Assembly: GCA_038250675.1 (NCBI GenBank)
Contig: JBBSCB010000014.1
Location: 1 to 64,000 of the forward strand
Length of the DNA: 64,000 bases
Source of the DNA: JAICUF01 sp038250675
GTDB taxonomy: Bacteria > Gemmatimonadota > Gemmatimonadetes > Gemmatimonadales > GWC2-71-9
Direction: 5' to 3'
This document shows positions 17,230 to 27,889 of this stretch, in pieces; position 1 is the stretch's first letter; every line of letters begins with the position of its first letter. The position numbers and the translations under genes are program-made. The notes under the pieces are model-generated. The model had not been told where the DNA came from and made no database searches. It saw only the letters and a list, made by a program, of their open reading frames with translations.

Positions 17230-17570
17230 CCTTGCACTCTCCCGACTTCGTTTATGGCGTAGAATTTCGGTGCGGCGTACGCACCAAACGGGGCGAACAT
17301 GTGTTGTCAGTGCGTAGTCACTGGCGCTTCCGGACCTGCTCTGCGAACTCGTAGAGCGGAGGGGCAAAGTAGGTCAATCCACAGGCCGTCACAATATACC
17401 CAAAAAACGGCGCAACTGCGGGAAATCTCGGCGTTCACATCACAAAAATGTTGTCCACATCCCGCGTGGGCTACTCCTGTGGAAAAGGTGGATAAGAAAC
17501 CCCCCGGGTGGCGATATGGCTCTGGGGATAGCTGGCGTTGATAACGGGGCCTGGGAGGCTCCGTGCGCCC
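17230..17570. other. Long nrdJ leader and intergenic region
   Basis: A 341-base region, less GC-rich than its surroundings, between nrdJ and the carbonic anhydrase gene. It contains DnaA-box-like nonamers and two TCACAA half-sites (17389 and 17440) resembling half of an NrdR box. The B12-riboswitch GCCACTG box was not found. No protein gene is evident. Confidence 0.5.
17375..17531. promoter_or_regulatory. Cluster of DnaA-box-like nonamers upstream of nrdJ
   Basis: Compared with TTATCCACA: TTGTCCACA at 17451-17459 (plus, 8/9), TTTTCCACA at 17478-17486 (minus, 8/9) and TTATCCACC at 17487-17495 (minus, 8/9). Weaker 7/9 copies lie at 17375-17383 (plus) and 17523-17531 (minus). Three 8/9 matches in 45 bases of high-GC DNA are unlikely by chance. 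Confidence 0.55.
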
Positions 17571-18082
17571 TCAGGGGCGGTAGACGGGACAGGCCCCCGA
17601 CCGATGCGTCCGGGCCTGTTGTACGTAGTGCCGCCAGGTGGCTTCGATCCGCTCAGTGAGCGCCGGATCCACCTTCCGGACGATGCGCCCGGGCACCCCC
17701 ATCACCAGCGACCCGGCCGGCACTTCCATCCCCTCGGGAATGACCGCGCCCGCCGCCACCACGCTCCCTCGCCCGATCCGCACCCCGTTGAGCAGCACGC
17801 TTCCCATTCCGATCAGCGAGTCCTCCTCCACCGTGCAGCCGTGGAGGATCACCCGGTGCCCCACACCCACCCGGGGGCCGATGGTGCACGGCACCCCTTC
17901 GTCCACGTGCACGATGGTCCCGTCCTGGATGTTGGTGCGGTCGCCGATGGTGATCGGCGCCATGTCGCCCCGGAGGATGGCGCCATACCAGACGCTCGAT
18001 TCGTCGCCCAGCATGACGTCGCCCATGACCACGGCGCCGGGCGCTACGAATGCCGTCTCCGCCACCCGCGGGGCCGAAATCG

Positions 18083-18086
<4 letters not shown>
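17571..18086 (-). CDS. Gamma-carbonic-anhydrase-like hexapeptide-repeat protein
   Basis: A left-handed beta-helix protein of 171 residues. It shows repeated hexapeptide turns and the metal-binding histidines in TIVHVDEG, GVGHRVILHGC, which match the three-His zinc site of gamma-class carbonic anhydrases (YrdA/CaiE group). Activity in this group is often unproven. The ATG overlaps the stop of the kinase gene (ATGA), so the two are probably co-expressed. Confidence 0.88.
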
Positions 18087-20164
<2,078 letters not shown>

Positions 20165-20359
20165 GCGACGAAGCTACCGGCCTGCCTTGAGGCGCGTCAA
20201 GCGGAGACGGCCGCGCCGGAAATCCGCGCGATGAGAGGGCAACCGGCAAGAAGCGCCGCCGCGGAGCCGGCCCGGCCTCAGCCGGTCGGGTTCGCCTAAC
20301 GCCGTGGCATCGCTGCACCTGCATGGCCGGGTACGCTCCGGCGCATTAGGGAGGTCCAA

Positions 20360-20863
20360 ATGGCACAGCGTATGCAACGTCGGCGGCGCGTCCCCCGTGG
20401 AGAAATCGCCGTGGTCCCGTATCATACGATTGCGTTCAGCCAGCAGAAGCTTCGCGCCGCGCTCCGGCGCTCCAGCGACCAGGATCCGTCGTTCGGCTAT
20501 GGGTTTGTGCTCCATTCCCGCCGCCAGCGCGACCGGACGACGCTGGGGCTGATCACGCTCAACGGCGAGAGCATGGCGCTGACGCCGCGGCTTCTGGCGC
20601 CACTGCAGAAGCAGCAGCTCTGGCTCTTTGGCCACGCGCGCATCACGCTCGAGGCCGGCGCGCTGGTGATCGGCGTGGACCCCGAGCGCGTCGATGCGGC
20701 CGGGTGCCCGCTGTCGTCGCTGCTGATGCATATCGCCACCTTTGACGCGAGCACGGGCGTGACCCAGCACCTGGTCCAGGTGGAGGCGACGGTCAAGGCC
20801 GAGGCGCTGGTGCAGCCGATGCTGGTGCTGACCACCGGCCGGCCGCCGAGCTGGCCGCTGTAG
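20360..20863 (+). CDS. Conserved-looking protein of unknown function
   Basis: A 167-residue soluble protein with a basic N-terminus (MAQRMQRRRRVPRGE) and no signal or membrane segment. A strong ribosome site AGGGAGG lies 5-6 bases before the ATG, and a terminator follows, so it is probably a well-expressed single gene. I recognise no family. The GLITLNGESMALTPRLLAPL region looks like a small beta-sheet domain. Confidence 0.7.
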   Translation: MAQRMQRRRRVPRGEIAVVPYHTIAFSQQKLRAALRRSSDQDPSFGYGFVLHSRRQRDRTTLGLITLNGESMALTPRLLAPLQKQQLWLFGHARITLEAGALVIGVDPERVDAAGCPLSSLLMHIATFDASTGVTQHLVQVEATVKAEALVQPMLVLTTGRPPSWPL

Positions 20864-20888
20864 GTCGGTGTGCGGACGGGAACTGACG

Positions 20889-20920
20889 AGCGGCCCGGGG
20901 AGGAATCCCCGGGCCGCTTT
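20889..20920 (+). terminator. Intrinsic terminator
   Basis: Thirteen-bp perfect stem AGCGGCCCGGGGA with its complement around a GGAA loop, followed by TTT. It closes the 20360-20863 gene and faces the end of the GWxTD gene. Confidence 0.75.
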
Positions 20921-21028
20921 GGTGTGGGGGCCGATGGATCGGATGTGTACGGTCGGGACGCGTGGAGCGGGGATGTTGGCAGGCCTGGGAACGACGCCTG
21001 AAGAGATGTCACCGGGGCTGGTGGCCGC

Positions 21029-23260
21029 CTACTTCACCACCTCGAACAACTCGCTGCGCTTGTCGGTCTGGCCCTTGCCGGTGCCGACGGTCACCTCGAG
21101 CGTGTAGGTGCCCGGCGAGAGCTTGTCCAGCGAGAAGCTGCGGCGCACGGGCGTAGCCGCGGCGGCGGCCGGCTCGGCGAACTTGAGACTGATGGCCGAG
21201 CCGCCGCCGCCGAACAGCTTCCGGAAGATCCCGCCCCCGCCCTTGCCGCGCTTGACCGCGATCTGCGTCGCGTAATCGGCACCCGGCGTCAGCCCCGCCA
21301 CCTCATAGTAGAGCTCCAGCTCGTCGCCCACCCGGAAGGTGTGCAGCGGATTGAAGTACACCGTGTCGCCCGCGGCCGCCTCCCACGTCACCGGCACCCG
21401 GCGGGAGCCCAGCACCAGGTCGCTGAGCGCGGGGCCGGTCTCGCTCAGCGAGATGACGCGGGTCTCCTGCCGCGGCAGCACCGCGCCGGTCTCCGCACCG
21501 GTCTGGAGCGCCAACCGATATTGGTACACGCCGGCGGGCACCGCCACCGCCACGCGGCCCACCAGGTTCTCGTTGGCCGGTACCGGCTGCGCCGCCAGCA
21601 CGCGCCGCGTCGTATCGAGCGAGGCCACCACCGTGCCTGCCGAATCGAACACCGCGAGCCGGAGCCGGATGGTGTAGAGACTCCCGCGATCCACCGTCAC
21701 CGGCTCGAGCGAGCGCGCCGGAATGGCGTAGGTCACCTGCAGCAGGTTGCGGTCTCCTGCGTGTCCCACCGCCAGCACCTCGGCGCTCGCCGCCAGCGAC
21801 TTCGCGAACGACAGCTCGTAGCTGTCCGTCTGCGTACCGCGCTGGATGCTCTCGCGCCCCATGCGCCGTTCCTGGTTCTGGAACTGGCTCTCGCTCACGT
21901 CACCCGCGCGCTCCAGCCGCCCGTAGATGGGGTCGAGCTGCTCGCGCGAGACGAGAAGATTCTGCACCTCGGCCCGGAGCGCGGTTGAGTCGCGGTTGAG
22001 CGAGTTGACCGACGCCGCAAAGCCCAGCAGATCGAACACGCTTTCGACCAGCTTGAAGTCCTGCACGTCCTCCCGCGCCACAAAGTGGAACAGCAGGTCG
22101 CCGTCGGCGCGGGCGTAGCGCCAAGACTCGTTGGCTTCGATATCGGCCGCGGTATAGGTGGCCCGCGCGGTCGGAGCGCCGTGGCGGATATAGATGATGC
22201 CGCGATCGTCGTAATCGCGGCTGCCGGATCGGTAGCGCTCGACGATGTCGTAGTGCCGGTTCAGGCTGGTGAGGAAGAAGTTCCGCCGCGCGTACGCGAT
22301 GCGGCGGTAGTGCTCGGCCAGGCGGGCGCCGCGGGGCTGCAGGTCGGTCGCGTCGCGGAGGTTCCAGAAGCGATGCAGCATCGCCGCACGGGCGGGCCCC
22401 GCCGCGGCGTCGAATGCCTTGAGCGCGCTGTCGGACGCAATGAGCGCAACGTCGGCGCGGTAGGCGGAGACCGAGGCGGAGTCGTCCACCGCGGCGCCTT
22501 CATAGTAGTGGGTCTGCCCTTCGGGGCGGCTCAGCAGCAGCTCGGTGCGCGCCAGCTCGAGCAGGCCCAGCCCGCGATTGCGGCCGGAGGCGGCGTAGGC
22601 GCGGAAGGCGATGAGGGCGGAATCAGCGTCGCCAACCTCACGCTCCACGCGGCCACGCGCGAGCATCACCCGGGGATTGGCGGAGGCCGCGGTGGCGCCG
22701 GAGCGGCGGAGCGCGTCGAGCGCCACGTTGAGCTTGATGTTGACCCGCTGACGGAGCGCGGTGTTGGCCAGGTCCACCAGCCCGTCGGCAAACGACGGGT
22801 CCACCTCCGCCGACTTGGCGAACGCCATGGCGGAGCGACTGAGCGCGTCCTTGCCCAGCATGGTAGCGATCCCGGCCACGAGCGACACCTCGGAGTCCCC
22901 GACGCCGTATTCGGCCAGGCCCATGCCGTACCACGGGTACGGCCAGTCGGGTGTGAGGTCGATGGCCCACTGGAATTCGGAGGCGGCGTCGTCGTAGTGG
23001 GAACGGCCGGCGAGCTCGCCCAGCCGGAGCGAGACGAAGCCCAGCCGGAGATGGATGACGGGGTTGGTGCGATCGGCCTTGGCGGTCTCGATCATCCGCC
23101 GCTCGAGCGCCAGCAGCGGGACCGAGTCGTTGACGCTGGCGAGCGAATCGCGGAAGGTCTCCAGAGATGCGCGGTCGGCGGGCGCCTGGGCGCGCGCCGC
23201 CGGAGCCACAGCGAACACCGCGCCCGCGCACGTCAACAATGCAATACAGGTACGGCGCAT
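21029..23260 (-). CDS. Exported GWxTD-domain protein
   Basis: A secreted protein of 743 residues with a signal peptide ending in APAARAQA. The start at 23260 is supported by AAGGA about 8 bases upstream. TPR-like helices (about 40-260) are followed by the GWxTD-type core: RFWNLRDATD, then DDRGIIYIRHGAP and ESWRYARADGDLLFHFV. The C-terminal third is beta-rich, with sandwich-like repeats. GWxTD proteins are common in Acidobacteria and Gemmatimonadota and have no settled function. It lies directly downstream of the amidase gene on the same strand. Confidence 0.85.
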   Translation of the reverse strand: MRRTCIALLTCAGAVFAVAPAARAQAPADRASLETFRDSLASVNDSVPLLALERRMIETAKADRTNPVIHLRLGFVSLRLGELAGRSHYDDAASEFQWAIDLTPDWPYPWYGMGLAEYGVGDSEVSLVAGIATMLGKDALSRSAMAFAKSAEVDPSFADGLVDLANTALRQRVNIKLNVALDALRRSGATAASANPRVMLARGRVEREVGDADSALIAFRAYAASGRNRGLGLLELARTELLLSRPEGQTHYYEGAAVDDSASVSAYRADVALIASDSALKAFDAAAGPARAAMLHRFWNLRDATDLQPRGARLAEHYRRIAYARRNFFLTSLNRHYDIVERYRSGSRDYDDRGIIYIRHGAPTARATYTAADIEANESWRYARADGDLLFHFVAREDVQDFKLVESVFDLLGFAASVNSLNRDSTALRAEVQNLLVSREQLDPIYGRLERAGDVSESQFQNQERRMGRESIQRGTQTDSYELSFAKSLAASAEVLAVGHAGDRNLLQVTYAIPARSLEPVTVDRGSLYTIRLRLAVFDSAGTVVASLDTTRRVLAAQPVPANENLVGRVAVAVPAGVYQYRLALQTGAETGAVLPRQETRVISLSETGPALSDLVLGSRRVPVTWEAAAGDTVYFNPLHTFRVGDELELYYEVAGLTPGADYATQIAVKRGKGGGGIFRKLFGGGGSAISLKFAEPAAAAATPVRRSFSLDKLSPGTYTLEVTVGTGKGQTDKRSELFEVVK

Positions 23261-23319
23261 CCTCTGTCCTTTAGGGTCTGTCACAAGAGACGACCCACGA
23301 CCCTTCCGCCCCACATCAA

Positions 23320-25305
23320 TCACTCGCCCCGCGCGCGCTGTTTCAGAAAGTCGCGAATTCCCTCGAAGACGCCGCGGGCGTAGAGCTGCTGCCCCCCGGG
23401 CGAGCGGAGGGCGGCTTCCTGGTCCGGGAGCATCATGAAGAGCCCTTCGGTCAGGATCGCCGGCATCCAGGTGGGACGGACCAGCGCGAGGTCGCCGCGG
23501 CCAACGCCGAGGTTGCGGATGCCGAGCCGCGCAACGAGGGCACGGTCCACCGCCAGGGCCAGCGGCACGCTCTGCGGATGGTTGTAGAACACGCTGGTGC
23601 CGTTGTTGGTGAACGGATTGACGCCATCCGGCAGCGCGTTGTTGTGGATCGAGATCAGCAGCTCGGCGTCGAGCGTCTCGGCCAGCTTCGTCCGCGGGAA
23701 GAGATCCACCGAGCTGTCGCTCGTGCGGGTCATGACCACCCGCGCGCCGGCGGCTACCAGCAGATCACGGAGCGCGAGCCCGATGCCGAGGTTGGCCTGC
23801 GCTTCCCGGAGGCCGGTGGGGCCGGTGGCGCCGGCGGGCGGGTGGCCCGGGTCCACCACGATGTAGCGCCCGCGGAGCGGCGCGTCAGGATCGATGGCGG
23901 GCGGGCGCCGGATCTCGAGCAGCAGATCGCCGCGGTCCCAGCGGGTGCGGTAGCCCCACACCGGGCGGGTCAGCTGCACGTCGAGGGTGACGTCGCCCGC
24001 GGTCCCCTGTGACCAGGCGATGGTGCGGACCAGCGGATCGTCGCCGCCGTAGCGGATCCAGTTCACGTCTCCCACCGCACCATAGAGCGCGAGCGAGAGA
24101 CCGTATTCGGTCTCGGTCACCTGGAACGGCACCCGTTCGCTCACCGGGATGCGGAGCGTGAGGCGGTCCGCGCGGGGCCGGAGCGTCACCGAACCGACCA
24201 CCGCCCGTGGCGCGGGGATTCCCGGCAACGGGTGCGCGTCCGCGACCGGCACCCACACGTCGAGCCCGGGCGCCAGCCGCACCCGAAGATCGCTGTTGAT
24301 CCGCCCGCTCACGGTAGTGCGGGTGCCGGTGGGAAAGAACCAGTTGTAGGTGCCGCCGGGCAGCGCGCGCCCGATGGTGGTGCTGTCGGTGGCACCCCGC
24401 CCCGCCGAGTCGTCGTCGAGCCGCACGGCGAGCGGGAGCGAGTCGAGCAGCGCCAGCCGGATGGGCCAGCGGGCGCGGACGGTATCGGCGCCGCGAATCG
24501 CTTCGAGGGTTGCTCCCGTAGTGTCAGGGCCGGCAACCGGAGCGGCCGCGGCGGCCATGCCCGCGGCGGCCATGCCCGCGGCGGCGCCCGGGCGGGTTCC
24601 CACCACGGGGCCTGGATCGGGACCGAGGCTGCGGCCGCGGAGCACACCCACGTAGCGATCGGCGCGGAGCGGACGGGCGAGGTTGGCGGTATCGCGATCG
24701 AACGCCCGGATCGCGGCCGGCACTTCTTCCAGCGCCGGCATGGCGGTGAGCGGCACCACCGTGCCCCCCGCCAGACGCAGGCGGACCTCGGCGCCCTCGG
24801 CCGCGCGCACGGAGACGGCGATCGGCTCGCCTCGCGGCATCCAGACCTGGCCTCGCGGATTGATCGAGGTGGAGTCGAGCCAGAGACCCGGCGCCGTGGC
24901 CGTGCGCGCGGTGCGATGCGCGGTGTACAGCAGCCGGGCGCTGTCACGCGGGGTGCGCGCCACCAGATCGAACTGCATCAGCGTATCATGGGGAAACGGG
25001 AGCCACGCGATCCAGGCCCCGTTGGGCCAGACCCGCACCGGCGCGCCGTTTATGGTGAGCGCGGCGTCGCCGCTGCCGACCGAACCAAAAATGAAGCTCG
25101 AGTCGCGGGCATCCACGATGTCGCCCGCCGCGGGATAAACGACGTGGATGGCGAGGGGCCCCTGGACCGACGCCACCGGCGGCAGATGCGACGCGCCGAT
25201 GGTATCGGCCGCGCCGGCGACTGGAGTGATGGGCGAGGTGGACGGGTGTGCGCACGCGAGCGCCAGCCAGAGCGGCGCCCAGCGGAGCAACCGGCGTGGG
25301 GTCAT
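23320..25305 (-). CDS. N-acetylmuramoyl-L-alanine amidase, lipoprotein with N-terminal beta domains
   Basis: A zinc amidase of 661 residues that cleaves the bond between MurNAc and the stem peptide. The C-terminal Amidase_3 domain shows VVDPGHPPAGA (first zinc His), GLREAQANLGIGLAL (Glu), LLISIHNNALPDG (second His) and ILTEGLFMM (catalytic Glu). The start at 25305 gives a lipobox LALAC, so it is probably a lipoprotein. The long N-terminal half is beta-rich, Ig- or AMIN-like, with an Ala/Met-rich stretch made by a 15-base tandem duplication (near 24550). It is divergent from the PP2C operon. Confidence 0.9.
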   Translation of the reverse strand: MTPRRLLRWAPLWLALACAHPSTSPITPVAGAADTIGASHLPPVASVQGPLAIHVVYPAAGDIVDARDSSFIFGSVGSGDAALTINGAPVRVWPNGAWIAWLPFPHDTLMQFDLVARTPRDSARLLYTAHRTARTATAPGLWLDSTSINPRGQVWMPRGEPIAVSVRAAEGAEVRLRLAGGTVVPLTAMPALEEVPAAIRAFDRDTANLARPLRADRYVGVLRGRSLGPDPGPVVGTRPGAAAGMAAAGMAAAAAPVAGPDTTGATLEAIRGADTVRARWPIRLALLDSLPLAVRLDDDSAGRGATDSTTIGRALPGGTYNWFFPTGTRTTVSGRINSDLRVRLAPGLDVWVPVADAHPLPGIPAPRAVVGSVTLRPRADRLTLRIPVSERVPFQVTETEYGLSLALYGAVGDVNWIRYGGDDPLVRTIAWSQGTAGDVTLDVQLTRPVWGYRTRWDRGDLLLEIRRPPAIDPDAPLRGRYIVVDPGHPPAGATGPTGLREAQANLGIGLALRDLLVAAGARVVMTRTSDSSVDLFPRTKLAETLDAELLISIHNNALPDGVNPFTNNGTSVFYNHPQSVPLALAVDRALVARLGIRNLGVGRGDLALVRPTWMPAILTEGLFMMLPDQEAALRSPGGQQLYARGVFEGIRDFLKQRARGE

Positions 25306-25349
25306 TGGTGCAAGGTACACGCTCATCAGAAGTTACGCCAAATCGCACG

Positions 25350-25378
25350 TTGACGGTCTTCACTTCGAAACCTAGATT
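25350..25378 (+). promoter_or_regulatory. Promoter of the PP2C-FHA/protease-permease operon
   Basis: TTGACG (25350-25355), a 17-base spacer and TAGATT (25373-25378). Transcription would start near 25385, leaving a leader of about 80 bases before the GTG at 25465. Confidence 0.6.
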
Positions 25379-25464
25379 CTCCGGATACCCCCAAGCCTTC
25401 CTGTTGCGACAGGAACCGCCCGTACCGACCTGGAGCGACCAGCGGATGGCTTCATGAGGCCCGC

Positions 25465-26484
25465 GTGACAACCGGCCCGGTGCATGTCTCGGTCTTCGGG
25501 AAGACCGATCTCGGCCGTACGCGTGATCACAACGAGGACACCTTTCTGGTCGCCGATCTGTCGACCGGCAAGGCGAGCCTGCTGCCCGAGGTGCGCCAGC
25601 ACCAGATCGGGCCGCGCGGCTCGCTGTTCATGGTGGCCGACGGGATGGGCGGCGCCGCGGCCGGCGAGCTGGCCAGCGCGATGGCGGCCGACATCATCTA
25701 TCGCCATCTCGACACCACATGGCGGCAGGACCGGGACACGTCGGCTGAGCGGTTTGCCTATCGGATGAAGCAGGCGGTCGAGCTGGCCAACGCCGAGCTC
25801 TTCGAGTATGCGCGGGAACATCCCGAGGTGCGCGGCATGGGCACCACGGTGACCGCGGCGGGCGTCCACGGCTCGAATCTCTACCTGACGCAGATCGGTG
25901 ACAGCCGGGCCTACCTGATCCGCGGTGGCCGCGCCAGCCAGCTCACCCGCGACCAGTCGCTGACCCAGCGGCTGGTGGACGCGGGAGAGCTGACAGAGGA
26001 AGAGGCCGAGATCAGCGAGCGGCGCAACATCATCCTCCAGGCGCTGGGGCCCGATGCGCGGGTGAAGGTGGACCTGAGCCTCCAGTCGCTCCGCGTGGGC
26101 GACACGCTGGTCATCTGTTCCGACGGGCTGTCCGGCCTGGTCAAACGCGACGAGATCGCGCGGGTGGCGGCCGAGCAGCCGGACAACGCCGCGCTCTGTG
26201 CCGCGCTGATCGATCTGGCCAACGAGCGGGGCGGCCCGGACAACATCACCGTGATCGCCGCGCGGTTTGGCGGCGACGGGCTGGAGGAGCCGGACGAGGT
26301 CTCCGGCGTTGGCTATCAGACCTATGACCTGCTGAGCTCGGACACGCCCACGGAGACGCCGGTGCCGGAGCCGGCCGCGGCCTCCCTGGTGGCGCCAGCC
26401 GGTGGTGGTCCCGGTGCGATGACGGTGGGCCTCGTGGCACTGGGGCTCGTGGTACTCGCCGTCCTTCTGTTCTTCCTTCTGTGA
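25465..26484 (+). CDS. PP2C-family Ser/Thr phosphatase with C-terminal membrane anchor
   Basis: A 339-residue metal-dependent protein phosphatase. It has the manganese-binding motifs DHNEDTF (residues 21-27), VADGMGG (58-63), GDSRAYL, CSDGLSGLV and GGPDNITVI. A linker and one membrane helix (about 318-338) end the protein, so the catalytic part is cytoplasmic. The start is GTG, with GAGG a few bases upstream. The next gene encodes an FHA domain and begins only 7 bases later. It is the likely counterpart of the Ser/Thr kinases in this genome. Confidence 0.95.
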   Translation: MTTGPVHVSVFGKTDLGRTRDHNEDTFLVADLSTGKASLLPEVRQHQIGPRGSLFMVADGMGGAAAGELASAMAADIIYRHLDTTWRQDRDTSAERFAYRMKQAVELANAELFEYAREHPEVRGMGTTVTAAGVHGSNLYLTQIGDSRAYLIRGGRASQLTRDQSLTQRLVDAGELTEEEAEISERRNIILQALGPDARVKVDLSLQSLRVGDTLVICSDGLSGLVKRDEIARVAAEQPDNAALCAALIDLANERGGPDNITVIAARFGGDGLEEPDEVSGVGYQTYDLLSSDTPTETPVPEPAAASLVAPAGGGPGAMTVGLVALGLVVLAVLLFFLL

Positions 26485-26491
26485 TCTGCCC

Positions 26492-27889
26492 ATGAGCGTC
26501 CGACTCTACATCCGCAGTGGCGGTCGCGCCGGCCAGACAGTGTCGGCCGACAAGCGCTATGTGAGCATCGGGCGCCATCCGCACAGCGACATCCGGTTCT
26601 CCTCGCCGCTCGATGCCGGCGTCTCCTCCCGCCATGCGGCCATCGTCTGCCGCGATCGTTCCTACTACCTGCGCGATCTCTGCAGCCCCAACGGCACCTT
26701 CGTCAACGGGCGGCGAGTGCTCAACGAGCATCTGCTGGCTGAGGGCGACGTGATCCAGTTTGGCGATCCGGGTCCGCGCGCCGAGGTGACGTTCGTGCCG
26801 CTGCAGCTCTCGCTGGTGATGGAGCCGGTGCCGGTGGCGCCGCCCGTGGCTATGCGTGCGGCGCGGGAGCCGCGTCTCCGGCCCACACCGGCGGGCGGTC
26901 TCACGGCGGCTGCCGTGGAACTCGTGGGGCAACGGCGTGTGTCGGCACTCCGCCGCCGCGCAGCGGCCGCGGGGCTGGTCCTGGCCACGCTGGCGGGCGG
27001 CGTGCTCTGGCTGCGCGGGCGCGGCGAGAGCGCGCGCACGGCGCAGAGCGGCGAGCAGCAGGCGCTCCGGCTGGGCGTGGACAGTCTCCGGAGCGGCATG
27101 CAGGCGCTCCGCTCGGCGCTCGATTCATCGGACGCGGAGACAGCGCGGCTCCGCCGCACGCTGCGCAACTCCGGCACGCGGCGCGACGTGGCGGTGCTGC
27201 GGCGCCGCCTGCGCGATGCAGTGGAGCGGCAGCAACAGATCTCGTCGGCGGCGGCGCTCGATCTCGCGGCGATTGCCCGGGCCAACCGCGGCGCGGTGGC
27301 CGTGGTCATCGCGCGCGCCGCGGACAGCACGGCGTTTTCCGGCACGGCGTTCGTCGTCCGGTCGGTGGGGGGCAGCGCGCTCCTCGTCACCAACCGCCAC
27401 GTGCTGCGCGGCGGGCACGCGGGCCGGCCGGTGCGCGTCTCCGTGGTGCTCGACGGCACCGCGCGGGAGCTGCCCGCGGAGATCGTCGCGCTGCATCCCA
27501 CGGCGGACTTGGCACTGCTCCGGGTGGCCACGGAGGACGCGGTGCCGGTGGTGCACGGGCTGGCCGGCGACTCGCTGCCGGCCGATGGCGCACCGGTGGG
27601 AATGATCGGCTTTCCGCTGGGGCTCGATCTCGCGATGGGCGGCAACTGGCATGGCGTGGGCGTCACGGCGACGACCGTCGCCGGCACCGTCTCCCGCACG
27701 CTGCCCACGCTGCTGCAGCTCGACGGCTACGGCGCGCAGGGCGGCAGCGGCAGTCCCATCTTCGACGCGCGCGGCCAGGTGGTGGCGGTGCTCTACGGCA
27801 GCGAGCCGGAGAGCGGCGGCCGCATCCTGTACAGCGTGCCGGTCCGACAGGTTCACGAGCTTCTCCGCGACGCGCCCACGGCGCCGTGA
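26492..27889 (+). CDS. FHA domain - transmembrane - trypsin-like serine protease fusion
   Basis: A 465-residue fusion. Residues 1-110 are an FHA phosphothreonine-binding domain (SIGRHPHSDI, SSRHA at 45-49, SPNGTFVNG). A membrane helix (about 156-175) and a coiled coil (about 185-250) lead to a trypsin-like domain with His303 (TNRHVL), Asp339 (TADLALL) and Ser419 (GGSG). The FHA part should be cytoplasmic and the protease periplasmic. This would let a phosphorylated partner control a protease across the membrane, an inference. It sits between the PP2C phosphatase and the AmpG-like permease, overlapping the latter by GTGA. Confidence 0.9.
   Translation: MSVRLYIRSGGRAGQTVSADKRYVSIGRHPHSDIRFSSPLDAGVSSRHAAIVCRDRSYYLRDLCSPNGTFVNGRRVLNEHLLAEGDVIQFGDPGPRAEVTFVPLQLSLVMEPVPVAPPVAMRAAREPRLRPTPAGGLTAAAVELVGQRRVSALRRRAAAAGLVLATLAGGVLWLRGRGESARTAQSGEQQALRLGVDSLRSGMQALRSALDSSDAETARLRRTLRNSGTRRDVAVLRRRLRDAVERQQQISSAAALDLAAIARANRGAVAVVIARAADSTAFSGTAFVVRSVGGSALLVTNRHVLRGGHAGRPVRVSVVLDGTARELPAEIVALHPTADLALLRVATEDAVPVVHGLAGDSLPADGAPVGMIGFPLGLDLAMGGNWHGVGVTATTVAGTVSRTLPTLLQLDGYGAQGGSGSPIFDARGQVVAVLYGSEPESGGRILYSVPVRQVHELLRDAPTAP

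Noticed and set aside
17375..17531. A chromosomal replication origin
   Set aside because: No dnaA, dnaN or other origin-linked genes nearby; nrd regulation explains the boxes more simply.
17230..17570. A cobalamin riboswitch upstream of nrdJ
   Set aside because: The GCCACTG B12 box is missing; the closest sequence is GCCAGTG, and no supporting helices were found.
24540..24600. A CRISPR-like or mobile repeat in the amidase gene
   Set aside because: Only two copies of a 15-base unit coding an Ala/Met-rich linker; a simple tandem duplication.
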